Shown: piece by piece, positions 51,951-62,461 of the stretch
Position numbering within the stretch: position 1 is the first letter of the stretch
Layout: every line of letters begins with the position of its first letter
Program-made: the position numbers and the translations under genes
Origin: Arcicella gelida
Lineage (GTDB): Bacteria > Bacteroidota > Bacteroidia > Cytophagales > Spirosomataceae
NCBI RefSeq assembly: GCF_034931025.1
Contig: NZ_JAYGIL010000005.1
Span: 124,001-188,000 of the forward strand
Length of the DNA: 64,000 nt
Direction of reading: 5' to 3'
Notes under the pieces: generated by a model
What the model was told of the DNA's origin: nothing
Database searches by the model: none
Seen by the model: the letters and a program-made list of their open reading frames with translations, nothing else

Positions 51951-53090
51951 ATGAAAACCCAACAAACTGTATTCAAAAACAATCAATGGAAAACAATCTC
52001 TGAAAATGAAGGCTTTGTTGCCTCAAATGCTAATTGGGTATTAGTATTTGGTGAACGCATTGTTTTAGAGACTATCAAACCTTTTGATTATCTTAAAAAT
52101 CTTTATCCTAATGCCGATATTGTTATTAATTCAACTTCTGGAGAAATCTACCAAGATTCAGTACACGATGACTCAATCATTGTAACTGCCATACAGTTTG
52201 ATAAAACCTTGGTAAAAAGCGTTGAAATAGACATTAATTCGCACCATGAAAGTGGTATTGCAGGTGAAAAAATAGCTGAAGCTTTAGCGGGAGACGATTT
52301 GAGAACAATTTTTATTATTTCGGATGGAGCAAGAGTAAATGGAAGTGAATTGATAGCCAGCTTAAATAAAAAGACAGATGAAGAAATTCTGATTTCTGGA
52401 GGTTTGGCGGGTGATGCAGCAAGATTTGAAAAAACCTTAGTTGGACTAAATCATAATCCTGAAGAAGGAAAAATTGTTGCGATAGGTTTATACAGTAAAA
52501 ATCTCAGTGTTGGGCATGGCACAATGGGAGGTTGGGATGGTTTTGGTCCTGAACGTGAAGTAACAGAATCTGAATACAATATATTATATAAAATTGGGGA
52601 TGTAGCCGCTTTAGATTTATACAAAGAATACTTAGGGAAATATGTGGAAGGTCTTCCAGGAGCAGCTTTACTCTTCCCTTTATCAATGCGTGAAACCGAA
52701 GATGCAGAACCCGTTGTAAGAACTATACTTTCTATTGATGAAGAAAAGAAAAGTATGACTTTTGCAGGAGAATTACCAAAAGGCTCTTTGGTTCGTTTTA
52801 TGAAAGCAAATTTCGACCGTTTGATTGACGCTTCTGCAAAAGCTGCTCAAGATTCAATTCAACCTTTTGGAGCTTCGCCAGAATTAGCAATTTTAGTGAG
52901 TTGTGTAGGTAGGAAACTTGTACTTGGGCAAAGAACTGAAGAAGAAGTAGAAGCGGCTCGTGAAATAATGGGCGATGAAACCGTAATAACAGGGTTTTAT
53001 TCTTATGGCGAAATATCACCATTAAACTCTAATGCTCGTTGTGGCTTGCATAACCAAACCATGACAATCACCACACTTTCTGAAAATTGA
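51951..53090 (+). CDS. FIST-domain sensor protein
   Basis: 379 aa, soluble. The FIST_N domain (~1-200; YPNADIVINSTSGEIYQDS, TVTAIQFDK-like strands, ILISGGLAGDAARFEKT) and FIST_C domain (~205-360; EYLGKYVEGLPGAALLFPLS, and CVGRKLVLGQRTEEEVEA with GFYSYGEISPL) are complete. FIST proteins bind small ligands, perhaps amino acids, and pass the signal to kinases or cyclases. The hybrid kinase gene starts 5 bases after its stop, so they almost certainly act together. Confidence 0.92.
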   Translation: MKTQQTVFKNNQWKTISENEGFVASNANWVLVFGERIVLETIKPFDYLKNLYPNADIVINSTSGEIYQDSVHDDSIIVTAIQFDKTLVKSVEIDINSHHESGIAGEKIAEALAGDDLRTIFIISDGARVNGSELIASLNKKTDEEILISGGLAGDAARFEKTLVGLNHNPEEGKIVAIGLYSKNLSVGHGTMGGWDGFGPEREVTESEYNILYKIGDVAALDLYKEYLGKYVEGLPGAALLFPLSMRETEDAEPVVRTILSIDEEKKSMTFAGELPKGSLVRFMKANFDRLIDASAKAAQDSIQPFGASPELAILVSCVGRKLVLGQRTEEEVEAAREIMGDETVITGFYSYGEISPLNSNARCGLHNQTMTITTLSEN

Positions 53091-53095
53091 TTAGA

Positions 53096-54619
53096 ATGAA
53101 TAATACAACATTTCACAGATTACTTGCCAAGCAAATCAAAAAACATTTGACAGACGAATGTCTGGAAAATGAAAATTTTCAAAATTTTATTAAAGCAGTT
53201 AATGAATCTTACTTGAGCTTTGATAGAGATAAGGAACTGTTTGAACATTCATCTCAATTGAATGAAAGAGATTATGCCGAAATCAATAATAAGCTCAAAG
53301 ATGAAATCAAACAGAGACGTCTTTCTGTAGAAAAATTGATTGAAGCGATTTATTCTTTAGAGGTAAGTGAAGAAACAGAAGAAAAACCTTTAAATCCTGA
53401 TGATATGTTAGGATTGATGGATTTCTTGAAAGTTCAAATTGATAATCGCAAGCAGCTTGAAGCAGATTTAAGAAAATCAAAAGAATTAGCAGAAGCAGCT
53501 ACTCAGGCAAAATCGGAATTTCTTTCAATGATGAGTCATGAAATTCGCACGCCTCTAAATGCCATTGTGGGGCTTACTTATTTGATGCAACAAGAAGAAG
53601 TATCAGATTCATTGGCTGAGAATTTGAAAATCCTTCAATTCTCAACGAATAATTTGCACGTACTTATCAACGATATTTTAGATTTCAGTAAAATTGAAGC
53701 AGGAAAAGTTGAGCTTGAAAGAGTGCCATTCGACATTAAACAATTGGTTTCAAACATCAAGAAGGCTAATCAAATAAAGGCTGAGGAGAAAGGGAATAAA
53801 GTGAGATTAATGATTGATGATGATGTACCAAATGTTTTGATTGGCGATGCCTTGCGATTGGGGCAAATTATCACAAATTTAATTTCAAATGCGGTAAAAT
53901 TCACCAAAAATGGAAGTATTACGATAGAACTTTCTCAACGCCGCCGTACTGCAACTCATGTTACAATTGACATCTCTGTTATTGATACTGGAATAGGTAT
54001 TCCTTTAGATAAACAGGCGATGATTTTTGATAAATTTACGCAGGCGAATTCAGAAACTACTCGTCAGTTTGGTGGTACTGGTCTTGGGCTTGTCATCACA
54101 AGAAGTTTGTTGCAGTTGCACGGAAGTGATATTCATCTTGAAAGTGAAGAAGGTAAAGGTTCAACATTTTACTTTACTTTAGACCTTGAAATAGGAACAG
54201 AATTAAGAACGAAAGTAAACGAAGCACACACAGAATTATTGAATGAGAATACGCTGAAAGGCGTAAAAGTACTTTTGGTAGAAGATTATCCAATGAATAT
54301 CAAAGTTGCTACCAAATTCTTGGAGCGTTGGCAAATTGTAATTGATGTAGCCGAAAATGGGCAAATCGCTTTGGATAAATACGAAAGAGGAAAATACGAT
54401 GTGATTTTGATGGATATTCAGATGCCAGTATTAGATGGTTACACGGCTACAGCAAGAATCAGAGAAACAGATACAGATACTCCAATTATTGCTTTGACAG
54501 CCTCTGCAACACTCAATAATCAAGACAGAGCATTTTTAGTTGGGATGAACGATTATGTAACCAAGCCTTTCAACCCCAATGAATTATTCCAAAAAATTGC
54601 AAAATATAGTTATCGATAG
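53096..54619 (+). CDS. Soluble hybrid histidine kinase
   Basis: 507 aa from the ATG at 53096 (a TTG overlapping the FIST stop is possible). No membrane segment. An N-terminal helical region (~1-110) leads to HisKA (FLSMMSHEIRTPLNAIVG, phospho-His near residue 150), HATPase_c (NLISNAVKFT, DTGIGIP, GTGLGLVIT) and a C-terminal receiver (VILMDIQMPVLDGYTA, with the acceptor Asp). Input is expected from the FIST protein. There is no DNA-binding output, so phosphate must be passed on, for example to the HPt of the convergent kinase. Confidence 0.95.
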   Translation: MNNTTFHRLLAKQIKKHLTDECLENENFQNFIKAVNESYLSFDRDKELFEHSSQLNERDYAEINNKLKDEIKQRRLSVEKLIEAIYSLEVSEETEEKPLNPDDMLGLMDFLKVQIDNRKQLEADLRKSKELAEAATQAKSEFLSMMSHEIRTPLNAIVGLTYLMQQEEVSDSLAENLKILQFSTNNLHVLINDILDFSKIEAGKVELERVPFDIKQLVSNIKKANQIKAEEKGNKVRLMIDDDVPNVLIGDALRLGQIITNLISNAVKFTKNGSITIELSQRRRTATHVTIDISVIDTGIGIPLDKQAMIFDKFTQANSETTRQFGGTGLGLVITRSLLQLHGSDIHLESEEGKGSTFYFTLDLEIGTELRTKVNEAHTELLNENTLKGVKVLLVEDYPMNIKVATKFLERWQIVIDVAENGQIALDKYERGKYDVILMDIQMPVLDGYTATARIRETDTDTPIIALTASATLNNQDRAFLVGMNDYVTKPFNPNELFQKIAKYSYR

Positions 54620-54636
54620 ATAATAGAAATACTAAT

Positions 54637-54681
54637 AAAATTAAAAGGCTCAACGAATTTTTCGTTGAGCCTTTTAATTTT
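54637..54681. terminator. Bidirectional terminator between the two kinases
   Basis: A perfect 20-21 bp stem (AAAATTAAAAGGCTCAACGA and complement), 17 bases after the FIST-linked kinase stop; its right arm reaches the first bases of the stop codon of the leftward kinase. Confidence 0.85.
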
Positions 54682-57559
54682 ATTGTGCTAATAATTTGTC
54701 TAATTCTGCTCTCAGCACAGGAACACTTTCGGCTAATTTTACTTGAAATAAGCTCCACATGTATTGTAAACTTTCATACTCTGGTTTTTCTTTTGCTCGA
54801 TTTTCAATGCCAATTAATGATTGCTCCAGTTCTGTAAGCCCAACCATTCCTAATGTTGGTTTTAGTTTATGTGCCAGCTTTCTTAGGGCTTCCCAATTTT
54901 GTTGATGAATTAAGTTAGATATTTCTTGAAAATCAGGCAAAACATCATCTAGGAAAGTCTGAAAAATATCAGCAGCATATTCTCTGTCATCACCATAAAG
55001 GTCGGTTAGTCGTTCATTATCAAGGAAAATATTGTTTTCGTAAGTTTTCGTAGCAGTATTTTCTTCATCTGGAACCATTACAGCATATTCAGATTTCGTA
55101 TTTACATAATTCTGAATAACACTTAATAAATGGTTAGGTGAAAATGGTTTAGTAACGAAATTATCCATTCCAACTTCAAATGCCTTATTCTTTTGGTCGA
55201 GCATGGCAGATGCCGTCAGAGCGATAATTGGCGTATTTTGATTCGGATTTTTGGTATTTCGTATCGTAATTGTCGCTTCATATCCATCCATATTTGGCAT
55301 TTGGATGTCCATCAAAATAATATCAAAACGTTCTTTTGATGCTTTATCGACTGCTTTTTTACCATCAGAAGCTATTGTATAAGTAAAATGCCATTTGTTT
55401 AATAAACTGCTGATGTATTTTTGGTTCATCGCATTATCTTCTGCAACAAGTATTTTGCAAGATTCTAAGCTACGGTCAGCCTCTTTAATTACATGGTTAT
55501 TTTTAACGACTTCATTCTTAGACCTTTGGAAAGGCAACGTAACCGTGAAAGTAGTACCATCACCTTCTCTACTTTTTACAAGAATGCTACCGCCTTGAAG
55601 CTCAACTAATTGCTTGGTAATGGCAAGTCCTAGCCCAGTTCCTTTATGTTTATGACCTTGTTCTGAATCTACTTGTTTGAATTTTTGGAAGATTAAATCC
55701 AATTTATCTGCTGGAATTCCGATACCTGTATCTGAAACTTTGAATTCAATCCAGCAAGTTTCATCTTCTTCTTTTAAAAGCTTAACCATTACATCAATAC
55801 TGCCATGTTCTGTAAACTTTTCAGCATTGCCTATAATATTCAACAAGATTTGGTTTAGGAGTAAATCATCTCCTAAATAATTACCAGTGATTTTGACATC
55901 CGTCAAAAGATTAATTTCAACAGGGCTACTATCCAGTTTTATCTGGAAAACTCTTTGAATTGTGCGTAGCAAACCAACCAAATCGAACGGATGCTTGTGA
56001 ATTTCTATTCGTCCTGCTTCTATCTTTGCCATATCAAGTAAATCTGAAATAAGACTGTGTAAAAAGTCAGCTGATGTTTTCAAGATGTCCAAGTATTCAA
56101 ATTGTTCATTTGTTGGACGAGTATCAAACATCAAGTGTGTCATCCCAATAATAGCATTCAGCGGAGTACGAATCTCATGACTCATGTTTGCCAAGAATTG
56201 CTTTTCAGCCTGTCTGGCTTCTTCTGCAACTTCTTTCGCTTTTTCTAGTTCTTGTTCTAGTAATTTTCTCTCAGTGATGTCATAATGAATACCCATTGAG
56301 GCGACGGTAACACCGTTTTCGTCTATAATAGGAGCACCACTGATTAATACCCAAATAGGAGTACCGTCTTTTTTAATTAAGCATAGCTCATAAGAGCTTG
56401 CTTCTCCTTTTTCACGTTCTTCTTGCTTTTCGTTTACTTTCCCTTTTTCGTCTTCGGGTAAAAATAATTCTTTGGCGTTCTGCCCTACAAGTTCTTCATT
56501 GGTGTAGCCCAACATTTCGCAGAAACGATCGTAAGCTCTTAGAATTTTATGGTTTTTGTCAACTTCCAATAAGCCGAGTTCCATATTATCCAAAATACCT
56601 CTGTACTTTTCTTCGCTTTTACGAAGACGCTCATGAGCAAAATGTTTATCTGTTACATCTGAAAAATTATATAAATGACCTCTGTATTGTCCTTCAATAA
56701 AAATTGGAATATAGTCTCTTTCAAATATTCTACCATCGACCATCTCAAGTCGTTCATCAACAACAATTTCTCTTTTTTCTAGCACTTCAGTTACTCTGCT
56801 AATGAAATTTTCAGGGTCTTTGAAGTGCCCTTGAATTTCGTCAGCTAATGAAACACAATTCATCCCAATAAGGTCGGAAGGAGATAAATTGATTGCAAAT
56901 AAATCACAAAAAAGCTGATTGACTAAAATGATGGTACGATTTTCGTCTTCAACAAGTATTCCTTTTTGAAGATTAGAAATAAAATTGCTAAATCTTGCTT
57001 GAGTAGCTCTAAGAGTATCTTCTGTTTTTTTGCGTTCAGTAATGTCACGGGCAACTGCTACCAATTCAATAGACTCGTCATCGTTTTCGATGCGTCGTAC
57101 ATTCTGCCCAATCCAAACAAGATTACCGTTTTTAGCTTTAATTGGAAATTCATTATAAGTACTTTCTTCCTTATTCTGAACCATTTCCGCATAAAAATTA
57201 ATGAGTGCTTCCTGATAGCTTGGTAAAACTAAAGTAGAGAAGTGACGACCAATAATTTCTTCTTCAGAAAAGCCTAATCTTTCTTTGATAACTGGATTGA
57301 CATAAGTAAAAATGCCATCAGTAGAAATTTTATAAATAATATCTTGAACAGATTCTATTAAGTGGCGATATCTTTTTTCAGTCTTTTTTAGTTCATCAAC
57401 AGAACTTTTTACTTGTTGTTCAAGATTTTCGTTGAGCATTTGCAATTGTTCGCTGGTCTCGTAGAGTTCCAAAGCCTTTTTTTCCAAGATAATCTCGGTT
57501 TGCTGATGAGCTTGTTTTTCTAGCTCTATTTGGCGTTTGAGCTTTTCTATTTCTTCCAT
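54680..57559 (-). CDS. PAS hybrid histidine kinase with receiver and HPt
   Basis: 959 aa. An N-terminal coiled coil (~1-55) is followed by three PAS domains with PAC-type ends (~60-180, 185-305, 315-440), HisKA (FLANMSHEIRTPLNAIIG, ~455), HATPase_c (~565-680; NIIGNAEKFTE, DTGIGIP, GTGLGLAIT), receiver (~695-815; DIILMDIQMPNMDGYEA) and HPt (~865-955; KLAHKLKPTLGMVGL, with the phospho-His). No membrane segment, so it is cytoplasmic. It converges on the FIST-linked hybrid kinase, and the two may exchange phosphate. No output regulator is nearby. Confidence 0.95.
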   Translation of the reverse strand: MEEIEKLKRQIELEKQAHQQTEIILEKKALELYETSEQLQMLNENLEQQVKSSVDELKKTEKRYRHLIESVQDIIYKISTDGIFTYVNPVIKERLGFSEEEIIGRHFSTLVLPSYQEALINFYAEMVQNKEESTYNEFPIKAKNGNLVWIGQNVRRIENDDESIELVAVARDITERKKTEDTLRATQARFSNFISNLQKGILVEDENRTIILVNQLFCDLFAINLSPSDLIGMNCVSLADEIQGHFKDPENFISRVTEVLEKREIVVDERLEMVDGRIFERDYIPIFIEGQYRGHLYNFSDVTDKHFAHERLRKSEEKYRGILDNMELGLLEVDKNHKILRAYDRFCEMLGYTNEELVGQNAKELFLPEDEKGKVNEKQEEREKGEASSYELCLIKKDGTPIWVLISGAPIIDENGVTVASMGIHYDITERKLLEQELEKAKEVAEEARQAEKQFLANMSHEIRTPLNAIIGMTHLMFDTRPTNEQFEYLDILKTSADFLHSLISDLLDMAKIEAGRIEIHKHPFDLVGLLRTIQRVFQIKLDSSPVEINLLTDVKITGNYLGDDLLLNQILLNIIGNAEKFTEHGSIDVMVKLLKEEDETCWIEFKVSDTGIGIPADKLDLIFQKFKQVDSEQGHKHKGTGLGLAITKQLVELQGGSILVKSREGDGTTFTVTLPFQRSKNEVVKNNHVIKEADRSLESCKILVAEDNAMNQKYISSLLNKWHFTYTIASDGKKAVDKASKERFDIILMDIQMPNMDGYEATITIRNTKNPNQNTPIIALTASAMLDQKNKAFEVGMDNFVTKPFSPNHLLSVIQNYVNTKSEYAVMVPDEENTATKTYENNIFLDNERLTDLYGDDREYAADIFQTFLDDVLPDFQEISNLIHQQNWEALRKLAHKLKPTLGMVGLTELEQSLIGIENRAKEKPEYESLQYMWSLFQVKLAESVPVLRAELDKLLAQ

Positions 57560-58196
57560 ATTAATTTTTACACAATCAAAAGTTTTACCTCAACTTACTT
57601 ATTAAGTATCAACTCATCATAAATTATTCCAAAATATCATTTTGATGATTTTTCTGATACTTTTCTTTACTTAGGCTACAAGTTGAAGCTTTTACTCAAT
57701 TTTTATAATGAATTATAAATGATTAATGCTTTTTAGTACTCAATATTTGGGGTCAAAAGATATCTATTTTAATAAAATATTCAGGAGTAAAAATGGCTTG
57801 TGGATATAGCCAGTTCAATACCCATTCATGTTTTCTACATTTTATAATTAATTGAAGCTTTTGTAGGAAGATAAATTGTGAGAATATTTCGCATTTTACC
57901 GAATTAAGCAAGTACATCAATGCTGTTTTGTTTTTATAAAATGATGATAATTCAAATAAGTAAATCTTGCTTGCTTTGCTTTAAATTGCTTTCAAAAATT
58001 GAAAACGTGAAATAACGAAATCTAATTTAGGATTAAGAGTGAAACACTTGTTGTTCGTGAATCTTCGAGATTATTTGAAAAAGGTTCAAGTTAAATATCA
58101 ATGGTTTTATTATGTTAAAAATTTGATGAAATTTAGCAAAATTTTATCAAAAAAAATGTGTAGCAACAATAATTGTATAAATAAAATATTAAAGTT
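57560..58196. other. 637-base A/T-rich gap, no gene seen
   Basis: Lies between the start of the PAS kinase gene and the end of recQ. It has only short frames; one has ATG at 57793 after AGGAG and codes 20 residues, which is not convincing. No tRNA, terminator or repeat found. It probably holds the promoter of the kinase gene. Confidence 0.4.
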
Positions 58197-60341
58197 TTAT
58201 TTTTTCTTTTCTGCAATTAAAAGAGCAATTCTGATTTTATGGTATTCGAACCTAGCATCCATGGCTTCAAAGAGTGGCTTGATAGGATCTCCTTTTTTTA
58301 CATTCATTATTTTTGCGGCTCCAATAATCTGTTGGTATTCTGTTTCAGTTATAAATGCTGAAATATTAATATCTTCGCCGTCTTCATACAATTTTGCAAG
58401 GTGTGAAAAAATCGTGACTGGATTCAAATTTCGCTGTTCTGCAATTTCTTCTACTGACAAGCCTTCTTTGTATAACTGAAAAGTATAATGAAAAGTATCA
58501 ATGCCAGTTGATGTACTTCCTTTCGGAATTGTTCTCAGAAAATCTCTGATTTCTTTTAAAAATACTTCTCCGAATTGTCGATACTTTTGTTCACCAACGC
58601 CCGAAACGTTGAACATTTCTAATTGATTCAAAGGCTTTTTTTGTGCCATGTCCGAAAGTGTCGCATCCGAGAAAACCACAAATGGCGGAATATTTTTTTC
58701 ATCAGCAATTTGTTTTCTGAGTACTCGCAGGCGTTCAAAAAGTTCATCTTTAATGATTTCTCTTTTCGATTTTTCTTTCGGAATATTGGCTTCACGTTCG
58801 GCTTGTTTTTCTTCAAAAGGTCGGTAACGCACCAACTGTACTTTTCTGCCTTCCTTTAAAATTGCCCAAGAAGCATTATTGAGCTTGTAAGCATGGGCTT
58901 CGTCGTAAGCAATATCCATCACGCCCGAATTCAACATTTGCTGTAAATAGTCTGCCCATTCGTCTGCTTTTAATTCTTTCCCAGCACCAAAGGTTTTGAT
59001 TTCGTGATACTTATGTTCAATGATTCGTCTATTGTTCGAACCTCTCAGAATATCAATCAACATACTCATCGCAACATTTTCACCAGTTCTGGCAATGGCT
59101 GAAAGGGCTTTTTGGGCAATCAGCGTAGCATCAAAACGGATGGGCGGATTTTTACAAACATCGCAATTACCACAGTCGTTTGTAACCTCTTCGTTAAAAT
59201 AGCTCAAAAGGATGCGTCTGCGACAAATTTCTGCTTCGGAGTACTGCTTCATACGGTCGAGTTTGGCTACTTGTACTTCTTTCATTTCCGCAGGAAGTTC
59301 AGAATTTGCAATCATATCTTTTCTGACCAATAAGTCATTGTAAGTATAAAAAAGCAAAGTGTCTGATTTTACGCCATCACGCCCAGCACGACCAATTTCT
59401 TGATAAAAACTTTCTACATTCGAGGGCATCGAATAATGAATTACCCAACGCACATTCGATTTATCAATACCCATTCCGAAGGCAATTGTGGCTACAATTA
59501 CCTGAATATCATCTTGAATAAATTGATTTTGTACTTCTGAACGTTCTTGTGCTGGCATTCCAGCATGATAATACTTGGCATTGATGCCTACTTTCCGAAG
59601 AGCTTCAGCTACGGTTTCGGTATTTTTTCGACTCAAACAGTAAATAATTCCACATTGTCGAGGACGCTCAGTAATGAAATTTTGAATGATTTTAATACGA
59701 TTTCGCCCCGCTTGTACGGAAAGCGAAAGGTTGGGTCTATCAAAAGATGAAATAAATATTTTAGCCTCTGGAATTCCCAGTTGTGTCAGAATATCTTTAC
59801 GAGTTACTTTGTCAGCAGTAGCCGTTAAAGCAATCATCGGAACGTTTGGAAGTGCTTTCTTCAAAACACTCAATTTTGTATATTCTGGTCTGAAATCATG
59901 TCCCCAAGTAGAAACACAATGCGATTCATCAACGGCAAAAAGACTGATATTAAGCGAAAGTATCCACTCTAAATATCCTTGCGTAAAAAGTTTTTCAGGC
60001 GAAATATATAAAAGTTTTAGTTCACCATTTCTGCATTGGCGTTCTATGGTACTTTGTTCCTGAGAAGTAAGGGAAGAATTAACATACTCTGCCGCAATGC
60101 CGTTCGCTTTTAGGGCTTGCACTTGGTCGTGCATCAGGGCAATTAATGGTGAAATTACCAGCGTTAAACCTTGCATCACCAAAGCTGGAATTTGAAAGCA
60201 AAGTGATTTCCCACCACCCGTTGGCATCAACACCATAGCATCTTGCCCGTAAAGTACCCAGTCGATAATTTCAGCTTGTAATGGACGAAAGGCATTGTAG
60301 CCGTAATATTGTTTTAAGATTTGTTCTTTGGTGAGTGACAT
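58197..60341 (-). CDS. recQ: ATP-dependent DNA helicase RecQ
   Basis: 714 aa. Helicase motifs: GYNAFRPLQAEII (motif 0), MPTGGGKSLCFQ (Walker A), VDESHCVSTWGHDFRPEY (DExH and aromatic loop) and QEIGRAGRDG (motif VI). Zinc cysteines lie in CRRRILLSYF...CGNCDVC. Then the RQC winged helix, an HRDC domain (~525-605, FVVFSDATLSDMAQKKPLNQ) and a C-terminal helix-turn-helix extension (~620-700) common in Bacteroidota RecQ. It unwinds DNA 3' to 5' in recombination repair. It is divergent from the AlbA_2 gene 121 bases away. Confidence 0.97.
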   Translation of the reverse strand: MSLTKEQILKQYYGYNAFRPLQAEIIDWVLYGQDAMVLMPTGGGKSLCFQIPALVMQGLTLVISPLIALMHDQVQALKANGIAAEYVNSSLTSQEQSTIERQCRNGELKLLYISPEKLFTQGYLEWILSLNISLFAVDESHCVSTWGHDFRPEYTKLSVLKKALPNVPMIALTATADKVTRKDILTQLGIPEAKIFISSFDRPNLSLSVQAGRNRIKIIQNFITERPRQCGIIYCLSRKNTETVAEALRKVGINAKYYHAGMPAQERSEVQNQFIQDDIQVIVATIAFGMGIDKSNVRWVIHYSMPSNVESFYQEIGRAGRDGVKSDTLLFYTYNDLLVRKDMIANSELPAEMKEVQVAKLDRMKQYSEAEICRRRILLSYFNEEVTNDCGNCDVCKNPPIRFDATLIAQKALSAIARTGENVAMSMLIDILRGSNNRRIIEHKYHEIKTFGAGKELKADEWADYLQQMLNSGVMDIAYDEAHAYKLNNASWAILKEGRKVQLVRYRPFEEKQAEREANIPKEKSKREIIKDELFERLRVLRKQIADEKNIPPFVVFSDATLSDMAQKKPLNQLEMFNVSGVGEQKYRQFGEVFLKEIRDFLRTIPKGSTSTGIDTFHYTFQLYKEGLSVEEIAEQRNLNPVTIFSHLAKLYEDGEDINISAFITETEYQQIIGAAKIMNVKKGDPIKPLFEAMDARFEYHKIRIALLIAEKKK

Positions 60342-60462
60342 GAAGTATAAGAAGTTTAAACGAAATTACAATTTTCATTTAACTTTTTAGGCAAAACTAA
60401 GGCCTATCTATTACATTTGATAATATTTTATATAAAAGCATATTAAATAAATAATCATTCTC

Positions 60463-62424
60463 ATGAATTTTAATATTGATTTAAAAGAGCTTTCTACTCG
60501 TGAAAGTGAAAGAGTAGAATGGAAAGAAAATGGAGATAATGTCAATATTGTAAATAGTATTGTTAAAACTATTTCAGCTTTTGCTAATGATATATCAAAT
60601 TTTGGAGGAGGTTATGTCGTTTGTGGGGCAAAAGAAACAAAAGACGAATATGGTTTTCCTAAAGTTCAATATACAGGTCTATCAGCTAATAAATTAAAGG
60701 AAATAGAAGGTAAAGTAACTCAACATTGCAGAGATTATGTTAGTCCCACGATTGCTCCGATTGTTCACGAAATCAACAATCCATTTGATGCCAGTACCAA
60801 AGTGTTGGTTTTTGTGATTCTTGCTACTTCTGAGGCGCATAGTTACAGAGATGGGACGACTTCCAATTACTATGTTCGTATCAGTAGAGAAACAAAAGAA
60901 GCAAGAAATGGTGTACTTGCTCAGCTACTTATTAAGAAACAGAAATTAGAGTATTTTGATAAAAGAGTAAACCCAATTGCTACTCAAGCAGACATTGATA
61001 TTCTTTTTTTTCGAGACATTTTACAAGAAATGAGTCTTCTTTCTCCTGAAAAATCTTTAGAAGATTATTTTTCAGATAGAGAGCAAATTGCAGAATTAGT
61101 TGTGCCATTATTTGCAAAAATCAACTTGGATAATATACTTAGACCAAGGAATTTTACAGTACTCATATTTGGAAAGAAACATAGTATTACAGTATTTTAT
61201 CCAGAAGCATATACTATTTTTTCAATTTATAAAGGAGTTGATAGAAGTGAACCTACTGCTGAAAGATATACTCTGACTGGCAATATTATTGAGCAAGCAA
61301 AAAAAACTATTGAACTCTTAAACACACAATCTTATACAGCTTTCGATAAAACAAGCCATAAGCCTAATCAGGTAAAATATCCAATGAGAGCCTTGCAAGA
61401 GGCTGTAGTTAATGCTATCGTACATCGAGACTATGAAATTCCTGAACCAATTCGTATTACTGTATTTACTGATAGAATTGAAATCAAATCTGCAGGCTCA
61501 CTTCATTGGGGAGTTGATAAAGAAAAGTTTTTGAAAGGAAAAGCAAGCCCTAAATGGAGAAATCAAAGTTTTGCTTATTTATTTAATAAATTACAGTTAG
61601 CTCAGTCAGAAGGACAAGGAATTCCCACTATTTTTAGAACGATGAAAGAGGAGGGGTGCCCTGAGCCTATATTTGAAATTGAACCTGAGAATGTTACTTG
61701 TATTCTTCCTGCACATCCTCGACATCAAATTATTAGAGAACAACAAGAGATACAGGATAAAATAATTTTAGAAAAGTATCAAGAAGCTAAAGAACAAGTA
61801 TTAACATTATTAGATAAGGATTTATATAATTTTAGGACTATTGACCTTTATTGTGAAATAATTACTAAGCTTAGACAACCTCAAGATTTATTCAACCTCT
61901 TAGAAACTAAAAAAGTAGATTTCTATTCTGTAAATCCTAATACATTAATAAATATTGCAGAGATTTTAAGTTATGATAGAGATAATATTCAATATCAGGC
62001 AGTTGCTAATCGAGCATTATCAGTTGCATTGTCTGGCAAAATTGAAGAAAGTCAAATTATAAAAGCTGTTGTAAGCCTCAAAAAAATTGGAGAGCCAGAA
62101 GATGTTGTGAAGTTTGTAAGTGATGCAATAAATAAATATCCTAATTTAACTAACAATACTACACTATTAGAAAAAAGAGCTACTTCAAAAATGGACTTAG
62201 CGAAGAAATGTATTAATACTGCTAAAGATCATCAAAGTAACCCTAAAACAAAGGCAAGAGCATGGGAAATGTGTCGACAGTTATTAGATGAGGCAGAACG
62301 TGATTTATTATTTGCTATGAATAATGCTGAAAGTCTTACTGAGAAATCCTTTATTGACAAGGATATAAAATTTCTTGAAAGTATGAAGAAAGTATCAAAA
62401 AAACCGAATAAAAAATCTTTTTAA
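60463..62424 (+). CDS. AlbA_2 (Schlafen-type)/COG2865 ATP-binding protein with long C-terminal extension
   Basis: 653 aa. The N-terminal AlbA_2 domain (~12-130; ESERVEWKENGD, KTISAFANDISNFGGGYVVC, HEINNPF-like strands) is linked to an HATPase_c_4 domain (~280-420; ALQEAVVNAIVHRDYE, TDRIEIKSAGSL, SEGQGIPTIFRTM). Both are usual in COG2865 regulators. The last ~220 residues are helical, TPR-like and not typical; they end in a basic tail. It may act as a nucleic-acid-binding stress or defence factor; the catalytic side is unproven. Its A/T-rich composition and AGA codons suggest accessory origin. The peptidase gene follows 37 bases later. Confidence 0.8.
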   Translation: MNFNIDLKELSTRESERVEWKENGDNVNIVNSIVKTISAFANDISNFGGGYVVCGAKETKDEYGFPKVQYTGLSANKLKEIEGKVTQHCRDYVSPTIAPIVHEINNPFDASTKVLVFVILATSEAHSYRDGTTSNYYVRISRETKEARNGVLAQLLIKKQKLEYFDKRVNPIATQADIDILFFRDILQEMSLLSPEKSLEDYFSDREQIAELVVPLFAKINLDNILRPRNFTVLIFGKKHSITVFYPEAYTIFSIYKGVDRSEPTAERYTLTGNIIEQAKKTIELLNTQSYTAFDKTSHKPNQVKYPMRALQEAVVNAIVHRDYEIPEPIRITVFTDRIEIKSAGSLHWGVDKEKFLKGKASPKWRNQSFAYLFNKLQLAQSEGQGIPTIFRTMKEEGCPEPIFEIEPENVTCILPAHPRHQIIREQQEIQDKIILEKYQEAKEQVLTLLDKDLYNFRTIDLYCEIITKLRQPQDLFNLLETKKVDFYSVNPNTLINIAEILSYDRDNIQYQAVANRALSVALSGKIEESQIIKAVVSLKKIGEPEDVVKFVSDAINKYPNLTNNTTLLEKRATSKMDLAKKCINTAKDHQSNPKTKARAWEMCRQLLDEAERDLLFAMNNAESLTEKSFIDKDIKFLESMKKVSKKPNKKSF

Positions 62425-62461
62425 GAAAATTATGTATTAAGACTTCTTTGATTAAAATATA

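Noticed and set aside
58039..58479. 146-codon rightward frame at the end of recQ
   Set aside because: Most of it is the opposite strand of recQ; the rest is low-complexity Lys/Phe-rich sequence.
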